The notes under the pieces are model-generated. The model ran no database searches. It was not told where the DNA came from and was given only the letters and a program-made list of their open reading frames with translations. From Sindora glabra (lineage: Eukaryota; Streptophyta; Magnoliopsida; Fabales; Fabaceae), in NCBI GenBank assembly GCA_020226215.1, contig CM035230.1:22177883-22241882 (forward strand): 64,000 bases of DNA, read 5' to 3'. Of this stretch, positions 11,645 through 22,191 are shown one piece after another. How positions within the stretch are numbered: position 1 is the stretch's first letter; each line of letters begins with the position of its first letter. The translations under genes were made by a program, and so were the position numbers.

Positions 11645-13274
11645 TATATGAATGCCATAATGCACCAAAATTGTATTAAAACTAGTTACTAAAAAATAAT
11701 GTAAATAGTGGCACAACCAAGTTGTATCCCTAGTGATACTTTGATTTTATCTTTTATAAATAATTTTCTAATAATATATGTACAATTATTAAATTATTTA
11801 TATAATGAAAATATGAAGAACTAATGTAAAAAAATGCAATGTAATCAAATAGAATGTTGTGTAGAAATAAAATGAAAATTAGAATCAGGATATAGAATGC
11901 AATGATTGTGCTACAGAACAGAATTAAAATTAGGAGGGACGCTTGGTTGCATAAATTAAACAATGTAATAAGCATAAATTTAAAGCACAAGACAAAAATA
12001 AAATAGAAGAAAATTTAATGGAATTAAACAACTGATTCAAAGAAATTGATAGCTCTAAATTAGATTAATCATAGATTAATTAAAATTTAACTTTTTCTAA
12101 TTAATTATTTAACCTTGAATAACCCAAAATCCTTGCAATAATTCATGAATTTTATTCTAGATAATCACTTAGGATTTGATCAATTAAAATTAGCTAAATT
12201 AAGCAATCGCTATAATTTCTATACTAGATTGAAATTGATTTATAAATAGAATTTATTTGATTTGAGAAGTTAAATTAGAAATATCTAAATTAATCCCTTA
12301 ACCTTCTATCCCTATGCATAAAATTATAATTTATTAACCATAATTTCATAACAAAATAGCAAAAAAATCAAAAATTATAAGAGTGAATATCAATTATATC
12401 AAATCAACATCCAACACAATGAATCTCAAGACTTTTAGTACAAGTAAATAGAGAAAGAGAAAAATTAATTGAGGTCAACATCATAAATCATGATCTCATA
12501 ATATTCAAGAGAAGAGCCTCAACTCCTTGAATTAACTACGAATTTAGGCTTCCATTGATGAAGAGCAAGAGAACTAGAAGAAGAAGAAGAAAGCTGTTGA
12601 ATGTTGTTTGTAATCTGAATTATGTTTCTCTTTTCAAGCCCTCTTGCTTGTTTATATAACCTAATTTGCCTAAAACCTTATTAGACTAGGATTATATATC
12701 TATTAGAGTTATAATTATAATAATAAGACTTTTCAAAATCTCTAGAAGCTATTAACTTTCTAGAAGCAGCATTAGGGAATTCTCGTAAGTCTGATTTCTA
12801 GCCCAATTTTGACCATAAAATCGATGAATTTCTAGAATATCCATAATCATGAAAGTTGTAAGCCTGTGTCTTCTAAGAATTTAGGCATTGGTTTTAGGTC
12901 AATCGGACTACTATAGCTCTAGATATGGCCCAAATACAGAAATGGGTTCAGTTGGGACAGAAACATGACTTTAGATTGTTGGCTGAGTAAAGGCTTGAAG
13001 AGTTCAAACTAGGCTATGACCAAGACATAAAAATTGTAAATCTTTCTCTTAAATTTCCATCAATATAAAGTCTAACTCAATCCAACATCTGGAGCCCAAG
13101 TTATGACTGAAAAATAGAAATAGTATCAAAATCTATCATTTACTGAATAAATTCAGAAGCTTATAAAATCAGTCTAAAATTATAAAACAAGGCCTATTCT
13201 ACAAAATTAAGCATATGTAACACCAAAGAAACATAAAATAGGGGAAAATAAAATAGTAAATATTTTTCTTATCA
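11645..13274 (-). repeat. Athila-like element 5' LTR
   Basis: Partner of 4791-6427. On the - strand it starts TGATAA at 13274, directly after the AGAGT target duplication, and ends near 11645 next to the primer site. Confidence 0.85.
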
Positions 13275-14105
13275 AGAGTATTAGAAAATGAGATGCATTA
13301 AAGTTAATACATACTAACATTTGTAGCCTTATCACACCTAGAGTGATAGTAGGTCATAGATACTTCATTGCCTTTATAAACAACTACTTAAGATTCAAAT
13401 GGATTAAATTGCTTGCAAAAAAGTCTATTCTTTGGATGCATTTAAAACATTCAAGTCTATAGTCAAGCTTAAATTGGAAAAAAGATCAAATATGTAAACT
13501 TAGATAGAGGAAATGAGTATTATGGGAGATACAATGAGGCTAGGAGGAACCCTAGTCCTTTTTCTAAGTATTAGTAGGAGTATAGCATTTAGGCTAGCTA
13601 CACTATGCTTGATGCATTAAAGTAGAACAATATAGCAAATAAGAGAAATAAAACACTCTTGGACATGGTCAAATGCATGCTCTCACATTCCACATTACTA
13701 GACTTTTTATAAGGAAAAGCATTAAGGACTATTGCCTACATTTTGAATTAAGTACTAAGCAAATTAGTGCCTAATACTTCATATGAGCTGCTAAATGGTA
13801 AAAAGCCTAGATTAAGGCATTTTCATGTTTGGATCTATAAAGCAGAGGTAAAATTATATATTCCTACCATTAAAAAACTTGAGTCCAAGAAAATTTCTAG
13901 GTTTTTTATAGGTTATTGTAGTAGCTCCAAGGGTAACACATTCTATTATGTGACTCATTCTTCTAAAGCCATTGAATTAAATAAAGCAATCTATTTTGAG
14001 GATGAGTTAAATAGTGAGAGTCAAACATAATAGACTACCATCTTTAGAAAGGATAAAACTATCATTCCTTTAGTACCTCATTGTATCGAATTTTTTTTAT
14101 CATTC
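13275..14105 (+). pseudogene. Copia-1 integrase remnant
   Basis: Copia-1 resumes here after the nested element. Across shifting frames and stops the + strand gives integrase core pieces: LDRGNEYYGRYNEARRN with FSKY (family DRGGEYYGRY), then NKTLLDMVKCMLSHS, and the open stretch 13767-14030 with NTSYELLNGKKPRLRHFHVW and FFIGYCSSSKGNTFYYVTHS, ending in FEDEL. These are the end of the catalytic core and the C-terminal region that inserts the cDNA into host DNA. At least ten stops before 13767 make it non-functional. Confidence 0.8.
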
Positions 14106-14279
14106 CATCATTTGACATGATGTAATCTATAGCAAAAGATGAATATCTTAATAATAAATTCCTTTCAAAAGATCACATAGAAAGCACAGGATAATAATTT
14201 CTAATGACTTTCTGGTCTATTTACCAAAGCGTGAATTTGATGTTAATAAAGACATTGATCCAATAGGATTCTTACTGTA

Positions 14280-15790
14280 GTATCTAATCCTAATTCTCCT
14301 GAATGGATTACTACAATGGATAATGAATTAACCTTCATGAATAAAATGAGGCATAGGATCTAGTTAAGTTGCTTGCAAAATATAAGCTTGCTAGTTGTAA
14401 ATAGGTTTTCAAGACTAAGCAAGACACTCATGAGTAGATTGAGAGGTATAAGGAAAAACATGTAACAAAAGTTTATACTTAAAAGGAAGGAATAAATTAC
14501 AAAGAAACCTTTTCACCAATGTCAACAAAGGATTCATTTCGGATTATCGTGGCGCTTATAGCCTATTTTGACTTAGACCTATAATAAATGGATGTAAAGA
14601 TAACTTTCTTAACTGGTAATTTGTTAAAGACTATGTATATGGAGCAATCAAATGGTTTCTAAGAGAAGGGTAAAAAGAACTTAGACTACAAACTAAAAAA
14701 ATAATATATGGTCTAAAATATGCATCAAAAGAATAGTATCTTAAATTTTTTAAAATAATAACTTTTCTTAGGTTTAAGGAGAATAATGTAGACAAATGCA
14801 TATATGTTAATAAAAATGAGCAAATTTGTGATCCTAGTGCTATATATAGATGATATTCTCTTGAAAAATAATGATTTGAACTTATTAATTGAGACTAATT
14901 AGATTATGTCATGACAAATTAGAATGAAATGCTTAAGGAATGCTATTTTTGTACTAAGCATAAAGATTCACCATGATAGATTCCAATGTATTCTTAGATT
15001 ATTTTAATGGTCATAGATTAAGAAAATACTAAAATTTTCAACATGACAACATGCTCTTATGCTTCTTCACCTATTCAAAAAAGTGAAATCTTCACAAAGG
15101 CCCAATGCCCTAAGAATAATAAAGAAAAAAAGAAAATGAAAAATGTCTTGTATGCATAAGTCATAGTTAGCTTAATGTATACTCAGGTATCTACATAATC
15201 TAATGTTGCTTTCATTATGGTTGTACTTAAGAGAAACCTAAGTGATCCATGTTTGAAACACTAGACTGTCAAAAAGAGAGTTTTAAAATAATTGTAGGGC
15301 ATAAAGAACTTTATGTTGACTTATAGGAGATCTTAGTGTTATAGACTACTTAAACTCATATAATGCTAGTTGTTTAAATAATAAGAAATCTAAACCTGGG
15401 TAAATTTGTTATAATGGTTAGAGGTGTTATGTCATGGTAAAGTGTTAAGCAATCCATTATAACAACCTCCACTACGGAAGAAAAATATGTCACATGCTAT
15501 GAGGTTACTTGTTAAACCATATGGTCAATGAATTACATTTCTAAATTTAATCTTATTAAGAGCATTGAAGGCAACTCTATTGCTATAAGCTTCTCTCTCA
15601 ATAACAAAAGTTTTGCCTATTCATAGCACTTTGATGTTAAATATCATTTTATTAGAGAGAAGGTGCATGAGCATGTCACTAGCATTAAGCATATTCCTAT
15701 AGACCATATTCTTGCAAATCCATTAACCAACAGTTTAGTAATAGGAGCACATATTGATCATTTAAACCATATAATTTTGTGGAAAGCCTT
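14280..15790 (+). pseudogene. Copia-1 reverse transcriptase and RNase H remnant
   Basis: Broken + strand frames show reverse transcriptase: ETFSPMSTKDSFRIIVALIA, MDVKITFLTGNL, and the catalytic loop LYIDDILL with YIDD at 14843-14854, both Asp intact. RNase H follows with TTEEKYVTCYE near 15470 and the typical end FDVKYHFIREKVHEH and DHILANPLTNSL. Frequent stops and frameshifts throughout. The pol order integrase then RT is the copia order. Confidence 0.8.
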
Positions 15791-16278
15791 TTGATATTTT
15801 AGATTAGTAGGAGTTATATATATTTAACATTATTATGATGTCCTTATCTTGATATTTGTTAACGAAATGTTCATATTGAAATATTCAATTTAGGTTGCCA
15901 TATTTTGTGCATATTTTGTTTATGGCATGTTGATAAAGATATTTAGATCCTATCATATTATTGTGTTAAGATTTTTAATTCTTATTAAGCATCTTGGCTG
16001 GATGCTAGGACCCATTATGCAAAGATCTACATATTAAAGTCATATAAATCTTATAAGTGCCCATTTGAGATTATGTCCCTGATGAATATTGATAGTTTTA
16101 GTTAGTGAGATATAAGAATTCAATATGTTTGGTGTTAATATCCCTTTATATTTAATATTTTGTGTTATTAAATGTCTATAATCTCAATTTAGACTTATGA
16201 GTGTAATAATAATGTTTCATATTGACATTAATATTTGGCAGCCACTATTTATAAACTATGTATGTTTAAGTGGGAAAT
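15791..16278 (+). other. Copia-1 3' untranslated region and polypurine tract
   Basis: No coding. The polypurine tract AAGTGGGAAAT at 16268-16278 abuts the 3' LTR and resembles the usual copia AAGTGGGAGAT. Confidence 0.65.
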
Positions 16279-16686
16279 TATTAGCATTTTATTATTGTGA
16301 ACCTACCATAATTTTATTAAATAGAAATATTAAAGTCAATTGGGTCATTGTATGATATTTAGTAAAAAGCCATTTCATACTTAGGACCAAACTTATTTGA
16401 TTAAGTAGGTATGGATCATATAAGGAATAGGATTCATAAACCAATTTTATTTGTTAAAAAAAGGTCCCTACATTACTAAAATTCTATTTATTTGTTTTTC
16501 TCCTCCATTGTGAAAAACAATTTACACTCTTTCTTGAAGAAAAGAATTGAAGGTTTTAGTTAAAGGAAGGAAACTCTTCAACCCTGTTATGTATATTGTA
16601 ATTTTAAGAATTAGAATAGAAGGACTGCATTATTACTAATAAGAGGAAGTACAATTTCTAATTGAATTATGGATACTATAATACTA
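16279..16686 (+). repeat. Copia-1 3' LTR
   Basis: Starts TATTAG (family TGTTAG) and ends near ATACTA. It aligns along its whole length with 2006-2411 but with many substitutions, so this is one of the older elements here. Confidence 0.8.
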
Positions 16687-16739
16687 GGTGTATAAGTGAT
16701 TTTGTGATTAGTAAAAAAAATAATTTATTTATCACAGAT

Positions 16740-17260
16740 ATGTAACATTTTTCTTTACATTATAAGAAAAATTACAAATTTTTATATAAAAATTATAACT
16801 TTGATTATTTTTATAAAAATCCATAAAATTTTCTAATACTTTTTAAAGTATAAGCTTACATGTCACATTGAGGTGCTTAATGGGTCTTTGGTTTAGAGGC
16901 TTGGCAGATTAATTTGTGGGCTTTTAGTAGACTGGGTTTGCTCAGAATATGCTGTTAAAAATACAGGTTTAAACAGGCTTGACCTGTGTGGGTTAGATCC
17001 ACAAAAGCTATGAGTTGGCTTAGAAAATCAAGTCCGTTTATAAGGCAAAATCTACAGATTTTTATAGAAACTAGACTGGCCAAAATAAGTTTGTATAAAA
17101 TGTTAGTCTTAGCAAATCGAGCCTAAATAGGCCTGACCTAATTTGCTTTGTCCAGCCCGTTAAGCACCTATAATGTTACAAATCCCTTTATATAAAATTT
17201 CGTAAAACTTCATAAAATTTTCCTTTATATATCTCTATAGTAGCCCTTTTTATACAACTG
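16740..17260. repeat. Degenerate AT array, split by a MITE
   Basis: At 16740-16870 and 17170-17260, variants of about 20 bp recur: TTTTTATATAAAAATTATAAC, CATAAAATTTTC and similar. The inverted-repeat element 16871-17169 sits between the halves. The same kind of array occurs at 18550-19210 and around 49130 and 54890. Confidence 0.5.
16871..17169. mobile_element. Small inverted-repeat element (MITE-like), about 300 bp
   Basis: Terminal inverted repeats: AGGTGCTTAATGGGTC at the left and, reading inward from the right, AGGTGCTTAACGGGCT (14 of 16 match). The interior is richer in G and C than the flanks and carries several GGCCTGACC-like and CTTGACCTG pieces. No coding. A target duplication was not resolved. 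Superfamily unknown. Confidence 0.6.
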
Positions 17261-17864
17261 TCTTCCTATAATAGCTTTGATTCATCAATTAATCCGTTTG
17301 CAATCTCCAACCCGCATTGTAAAAGAATTTAGATTTAGATTTAGATTTTTTTTTAAATACTAACTTTATTAGGGATATCCTATCCAGTACGGGTAAAAAG
17401 TAGAAACAAAATATTGTTATAAATAGAGAGGACTTTTTACCTTTGATTTATTTTATATTAAGGATGATAAGAGTGAATAACTAAAATTTTAGCATATTAT
17501 TTAAGTACTTCACTAGGAGATCACACTTTACAACTTTTTTTTCTTATTTTTATAAAACAACTTGTGAATATTAATTATGCATTTACAAAATGACACCTAA
17601 AACCAGTGAAAAGTCCAAAATAAATAAATAACTTTGAACTGATTGAATTTTACTCTTACAAATTTTAAAAATTTTGAATTAAAACCTTAAACTATATAGA
17701 ATTTAAAAACTAACACCACTATTTACTTAACTCACCATTTTTTTATTTAGTTAGGTGTTTTTTGGTCTTTTTAAATAAGTATTAGTATCATTTAATGTTG
17801 TTGGTCATGTCATTTTTTCATATAATTTCTACATTATATAATTAATAGAAATTATTCAAGATAT
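17261..17864. other. AT-rich non-coding stretch
   Basis: Contains (TTTAGA)3-like repeats at about 17331-17348 followed by a T run. Nothing else supported. Confidence 0.3.
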
Positions 17865-17970
17865 GTAAAATTTTAATTAAATATATAAAGATGAATTCAA
17901 ACTTATGCATGGAAAAATATGATATGATAAATTAATATTTAATAATATTATTATGATATAATTTTTGTTT
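17865..17970. repeat. Block D, copy 1
   Basis: Aligns with 20093-20195: both read GTAAAATTTTAATTAAATA (or ATAAAATTTT...) then a diverged middle, and end AATATTATTATxAxATAATTTTT. Part of the proposed old duplication of this region. Confidence 0.5.
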
Positions 17971-18084
17971 TAAAAGTTCATGAAATAGCCTATAATTATA
18001 GAAATGATTAATTACACGAACAACGAATGTTAATTCTAAAAGTTTATATAATTCAAGGGTTTAATTCTAAATTTTTAAAGTTGT

Positions 18085-18500
18085 TGTGGGGAGTAAGATC
18101 TAACTTTTTTTTTTTTGGGGTTAAAGTAAAATCTAACGGTCTCAAAATCGAAGTATTTTCTTTCGGATTTTTTACTTGAAAAGAACCGAGTGTAAGAACT
18201 AACCAAAGAAAAAATACACAGAAGAATCGGGTGGCAATTACAACACTTGGGCTGTGTTTGTGGATCTTGCAGCCATGCGTTCTTGGATAATTTATGTATT
18301 TTCTATTTGGACTTGTTTTTTTCTATTGAAGGCTTTTATTTAATTCTAATTGAAAGACTTGGGCTGTAGTTTTGGATTACCGGGCCATGCGTTCTTGGAT
18401 AATTTAGGCATCTGGGCTTGCTTTTCTTCAATTTAAGGCTTTCACTGTTGCATGAGGCCCAACTCTCTAGGCCTTCAATGCCTAATGTCCCTCCCTAATA
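18085..18500. repeat. Block A, copy 1, with an internal 112-bp tandem duplication
   Basis: Matches 21125-21360, sharing GTGTAAGAACTA/GTGTAAGAGCTA, CCATGCGTTCTTGGATAATTTA (CCATGCTTTCTTGGACAATTTA in the other), and AGGCTTT..GTTG..AGGCCC. Within this copy, ACTTGGGCTGT..CATGCGTTCTTGGATAATTTA occurs twice, at 18245 and 18357, a tandem duplication of 112 bp. No coding was recognised. Confidence 0.6.
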
Positions 18501-18549
18501 TGATTGGATCATGAAGATTTTCTTTCACAAAAGCTTAGCATTTTTATGA

Positions 18550-19210
18550 AGGGATTTGCTTCGGTATATATAACTTCTTGCAAATTTTATGAAACTTTCT
18601 TATGAACTTATAATATTTTATATAAAATGCGCAATTTTTCTATGCGATATAATTTATACAGAATGCAACTATTTATATAAAATCTATAACTTTTTCATAA
18701 GATTTCATAACTTTATTCATAAATCTTGTAATATAAAACAGTTCTAGTATAATATAAAAACTTGAAGATCTATTGCAAGATTTTATAAAAATAATTGCAA
18801 ACCTTATATAAATATTACGAACTTTATAAAAGTCATACAAAACTTGTAATGGTCGTATTTTAAGAGAGTATCAATTTTTTTATGGCAATTTTTCGTATTA
18901 CCTTAATTTGAGGTAAAACACACGTTTTTTTTTTTATGAATTTTATGAAACTTTTTCATAACATTTACTATTTTTTATATAAAAATTATATGTATTTTTT
19001 TTTTTTTTTGCAAATGACACAAGTTATGTCATAAATCTTATAATTTTGTATAAGATACTGCAATTTTTCTCCCCATAAATCTTGCAAGATGAATGACGAC
19101 AATTAACACATAAAAATAGAATTTCTATAAAAAAAATCGAAAACTTTATTAAACAAATTACAACATTTTATGAAAGAGTTACAAAACTTATATAAAAAAT
19201 TATAAAGATG
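18550..19210. repeat. Degenerate AT array of about 20-bp motifs
   Basis: Many variants of TTATATAAAATxTATAAC, TTTCATAAxATTT and CAAAACTTATAT follow each other. Too diverged to give a clean period by eye. The same motif family lies at 16740-17260. Confidence 0.5.
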
Positions 19211-19659
19211 ATATCACTACTCCTTATTTTAAAAGAACACAGAAAGAGAACCCCTCCGAATCGTTTGAATTTGAATATTAATAAACTACAAGCTGCTTGA
19301 CACTATGTTGGTTTGTTATTTATTTATTTATTTTGACATGAAAGTATTTTATACAATGCTTCTCTTATACAATTCTTCTACCTACATGGGATTTGTACTT
19401 TGATCCGTATATTTTTTTATTAGTAAAAATGACTCAAGAATTATACTAATCTTATTTAAATTTTTACGACTAGTTTGACTTTCTCGTATTGATATTGATA
19501 TATCCTTTTTTTTATTAGATAAAATGATTAGTTCACTAAGAGCAAATATGTATAAATTTAAAATTGAACTTGTATTACAGTATTTCAAGTATTACGATTT
19601 GCAATTTAAATTTATGATATGTATATTCAATTATTTATTAATCATTAAAAAATAAAAAA
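19211..19659. other. AT-rich non-coding stretch
   Basis: No homology recognised. The open - strand frame at 19382-19588 looks like chance in AT-rich DNA. Confidence 0.3.
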
Positions 19660-19945
19660 GCTAGTGACTAGTAGCTGGTCATATTAAATTTCCTTTCGTT
19701 TTAGTATAACACCAATTTAAATTTTTGTTCCTTCATTTACTTTTCAAGGTTGAAAACTTGAAATCATGAACCCTTCATACATTTTGTTTAAGCTAACACA
19801 TTCCCTAGTTTGGTGCCGTACATGATGGGGAAGCCATTCGAACTCACAAATGAGCAAATGAAATATTCATGAAACGCATCCAAATCCTCAAATCGTCATT
19901 TGGCGTTTCCTCTCAGGAAAAACAAACAGGTTGGCATCTCTCTCT
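19660..19945. repeat. Block B, copy 1
   Basis: Aligns with 23955-24240: CACCAATTTAAATTTTTGTTCC, TTCATTTACTTTTCAAGGTTG, ACCCTTCATACATTTTGTT, GGGAAGCCATTCGAACTCAC and CGTCATTTGGCGTTTCCT all have close counterparts there. A weaker third copy starts near 26435. No coding seen. Confidence 0.65.
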
Positions 19946-19948
19946 CTG

Positions 19949-19984
<36 letters not shown>
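19937..19984 (+). repeat. TC and (TCTCAC)n microsatellite
   Basis: TCTCTCTCTCTG followed by about five TCTCAC units, at the right edge of block B copy 1. Confidence 0.9.
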
Positions 19985-20092
19985 GCGCACACCCGCTTAA
20001 ATGAAGGAAAGAATTGAAAAAAAATTAATATTTCATTAAATTTTTGAAATAAAAAATAAAATTTTAAAATTAAAAAGAAATAGAGAGCAATA

Positions 20093-20195
20093 GCGTATAA
20101 AATTTTAATTAAATACATAAAAATGAACTTATATTTAGACATAAAAAATGATGTGATAAATTTACATATAACAATATTATTATAACATAATTTTT
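20093..20195. repeat. Block D, copy 2
   Basis: Counterpart of 17865-17970; see that entry for shared motifs. Confidence 0.5.
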
Positions 20196-20312
20196 CTCGT
20201 ATTGAAAAAAGTAGTAATTCATTTAACATGTATACACAAAACATTACATTCAAACTAAGGACATGAGGGAAGTCCTTTAAGTGGTAGCAAGATTGCAGTA
20301 CTAACTCCTTAT

Positions 20313-20745
20313 TTAACACGTTTAAAAATAAGATTTTATTTTATATATAAATAAATTTTTCTTTAAAGTAATTTTGACTTTAAGTAAAAAAATGAAATTT
20401 ATTTCATTTCTAATTTCATTTTTAATTACATTTATGTGATTATAATATCCATCAAATTTAATAAAGATTTTTTTAAAATTTACTTCATTTGGGTTAAAAC
20501 ACATATTATATGAAAAACTTACCCTCCTTCTAACATTCAATTTACCATAATACCATCAAAATTCACTTTCTCATTGATTTTCATATATTTTTCAATAAAT
20601 TTTAAATAAAATAATTCATTTGTAAATGAATTAAAATTATTATTTTTGATAAAATATTTAAATAATAGAATTTATTTATAAATAAATTAAATTATTTTCA
20701 TTAAAATGAAATAAAATCAAAGAAAGTGTTGCATGTCAAACGGAC
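20313..20745. repeat. Block M, copy 1, dispersed AT-rich element
   Basis: Aligns with 25730-26120: AAATAAGATTTTATTTTA, ACATTTATGTGATTATAATA, CTCCTTCTAACATTCA and ATACCATCAAAATTCA have matching counterparts in order. Its edges (AACACGTTTAAAAA and CAAACGGACCCC) suggest a MITE of about 430 bp, but I did not find clean terminal repeats. Confidence 0.5.
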
Positions 20746-20877
20746 CCCATGTGTTCATGCTATTATGATATGTTTCTTGTTTTAAAAATGTATTAATTAT
20801 AAGATAGATAATTCATTAAATAATGAAGGTAACTTTTAAGATACTATAAAATTTAAAACTTGATTCTAAATTTTTTA

Positions 20878-21110
20878 GATTAAAGTCTTATTTTAGTTCT
20901 TCAATTTTTTAATCTAGTCTCTAAAATAAGATTTGTATATATATAATTTTTTAAATTTTAAATCTAAGTAAAATTTTGATTTCTTAGAAGGATCAAATTG
21001 ATACAAATAATTTTAGTCCTTTCAGAGACTAAAATTTTATTTGGACTTCAAACTTCAGATATTAAATTGATAGAAACTAAAAATTAAGTGACTAAAATAG
21101 GGTTTTAATC
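20878..21110. mobile_element. MITE of 233 bp with probable 9-10 bp target duplication
   Basis: Ends are inverted: left GATTAAAGTCTTATTTTAGT, right (reversed) GATTAAAACCCTATTTTAGT, and the similarity runs on for about 40 bp. Flanks AAATTTTTTA (20868-20877) and AAATTTTTAT (21111-21120) look like a 9-10 bp duplication, as Mutator-type elements make, though both are simple AT runs. No coding. Confidence 0.55.
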
Positions 21111-21124
21111 AAATTTTTATGTTG

Positions 21125-21360
21125 GTGATACAGTGAAATCTAATCAATTTTCTTTTTTGGGCATTTTTCACTAAAAGAAAACAAAAATCGTAGTGTAAGA
21201 GCTAGGCCCAATGGATTGGGGGTGAAGTTTTAAATCACCCAACCATGCTTTCTTGGACAATTTAGACATTTGGGCCTTGTTTCGTTCTAAGTAAGGCTTT
21301 TATTGTTGTTAAGGCCCACCTCTACTGGCCTTCAGGCTTTTCACCCTTTAATATTTCGGT
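21125..21360. repeat. Block A, copy 2
   Basis: Counterpart of 18085-18500 but with a single copy of the CATGCxTTCTTGGA unit. Contains TTGGGCC/AAGGCCC motifs. Confidence 0.55.
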
Positions 21361-21850
21361 CGTAAAGCGTTTTTTCTCCCCCCTCTCAAACTTGAACAAT
21401 TTCTTCCAGCCGGGCTTTGTTTGTTTTAATAAAAAAAAATTATACTAGTGAAAAGTGTTTGATATGCTGAATGTAAAATGTAAAAAGTTTGATAAAAAAA
21501 TAACTCCCTCTTTATAAAAATAAAAAATATTATTTTTATTTTCATGACTCTGAATATTATTTATCTATAATAAGGTATAAATATAATATTTTATTCCTTC
21601 ATTTATATAAAAATAAATAATATTTTCTAATAAAAAATATTTTTCAAAATACAAATGAACCCTCAGGATCAATATATAATCTTCGTTTGATTCTGAAATA
21701 TAACGTAATTGTAAATCTTGCATTTTTTATGGATAAAAAGTGCAGAATCTTGTGTGAGCATTTTTTGTCAAATCAATTGAAAAAAGATCACAAAGTGATT
21801 TAAGCATGTATGCATTCGCCCTAATGGACAAATGTATATAGAAGCAGGAA
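21361..21850. other. AT-rich non-coding stretch
   Basis: No homology recognised. Contains a short CT-rich piece at about 21374-21388. Confidence 0.3.
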
Positions 21851-22191
21851 AAAGGGCAGGATCAGAATTTTTCTTTTTTGGAGCTAAACTTACATATAAA
21901 TAAAATTATTTTCAAAATAATTTTATTCTTAAAATTTTTGTATTTTTATTTAAAAATAATATAAATTACAAAAATATTTTACCAAAATAGAACAAAATAA
22001 TTTTTATATTACTAAAACTTCACAAACATATAAAATTAAATACGTCAATAAAAAAATACATAATATTTGAAGAGATAATATTGAATTTTTTATAAAGTAA
22101 ATATTTAATTTTTAAAAAAATAATTAAAATTTTTATAAAATTGATAGTATAATAGGAGTGGCCCTCACTTCTGGATGGTGTTCAGCCCCTG
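21851..22191. mobile_element. hAT-like MITE, about 340 bp, decayed ends
   Basis: The left end reads AAGGGCAGGATCAGAATTTT, and the right end read inward starts CAGGGGCTGAACACC. Both resemble the CAGGGGCGGAxxCAG termini of plant hAT-type MITEs, with an AT-rich core between. The ends match each other only weakly, so the call leans on knowledge of the family. Confidence 0.35.

Larger units (their letters stand above)
4791..13274 (-). mobile_element. Athila-like Ty3/gypsy element nested in Copia-1, gag-protease only
   Basis: Long LTRs (4791-6427 and about 11645-13274) align over about 1.6 kb. The element lies on the - strand: a tRNA-Asp-type primer site (reads GGCGCCATTTCTGGGGATCC on the - strand) sits next to the right LTR, and a polypurine tract (TAAGGGGAAATT on -) next to the left one. 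A perfect 5-bp target duplication AGAGT flanks it (4786-4790 and 13275-13279). Gag and protease homology is clear, but reverse transcriptase, RNase H and integrase are absent: the protease-distal linker runs straight into the 3' untranslated region. The internal part is 5.2 kb. It is therefore non-autonomous, as well as mutated. It inserted after Copia-1 had landed. Confidence 0.9.
2006..16686 (+). mobile_element. Copia-1, Ty1/copia retrotransposon, degenerate and interrupted
   Basis: Two diverged LTRs of about 407 bp (2006-2411 and 16279-16686) face the same way and share long aligned stretches, e.g. TTTTATTAAATAG near the start and AAAAGAATTGA in the middle. Between them, on the + strand, lie remnants in copia order: protease, GAG-pre, integrase, reverse transcriptase, RNase H. 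A polypurine tract AAGTGGGAAAT directly precedes the right LTR. An Athila-like element at 4791-13274 splits the coding part just after GAG-pre. Without it, Copia-1 would be about 6.2 kb, a normal copia size. Many stops make it non-functional. I could not establish a target-site duplication. Confidence 0.85.

Noticed and set aside
2001..16695. AAGTG near both ends of Copia-1 as a target duplication
   Set aside because: It would move the LTR ends away from the TG start and off the aligned boundary; probably chance.
17331..17350. Possible interstitial telomere repeat
   Set aside because: Units are TTTAGA, not the plant TTTAGGG, and only about three occur.
20322..20540. 72-codon - frame inside block M
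   Set aside because: AT-rich chance frame; the other copy of block M does not keep it open.
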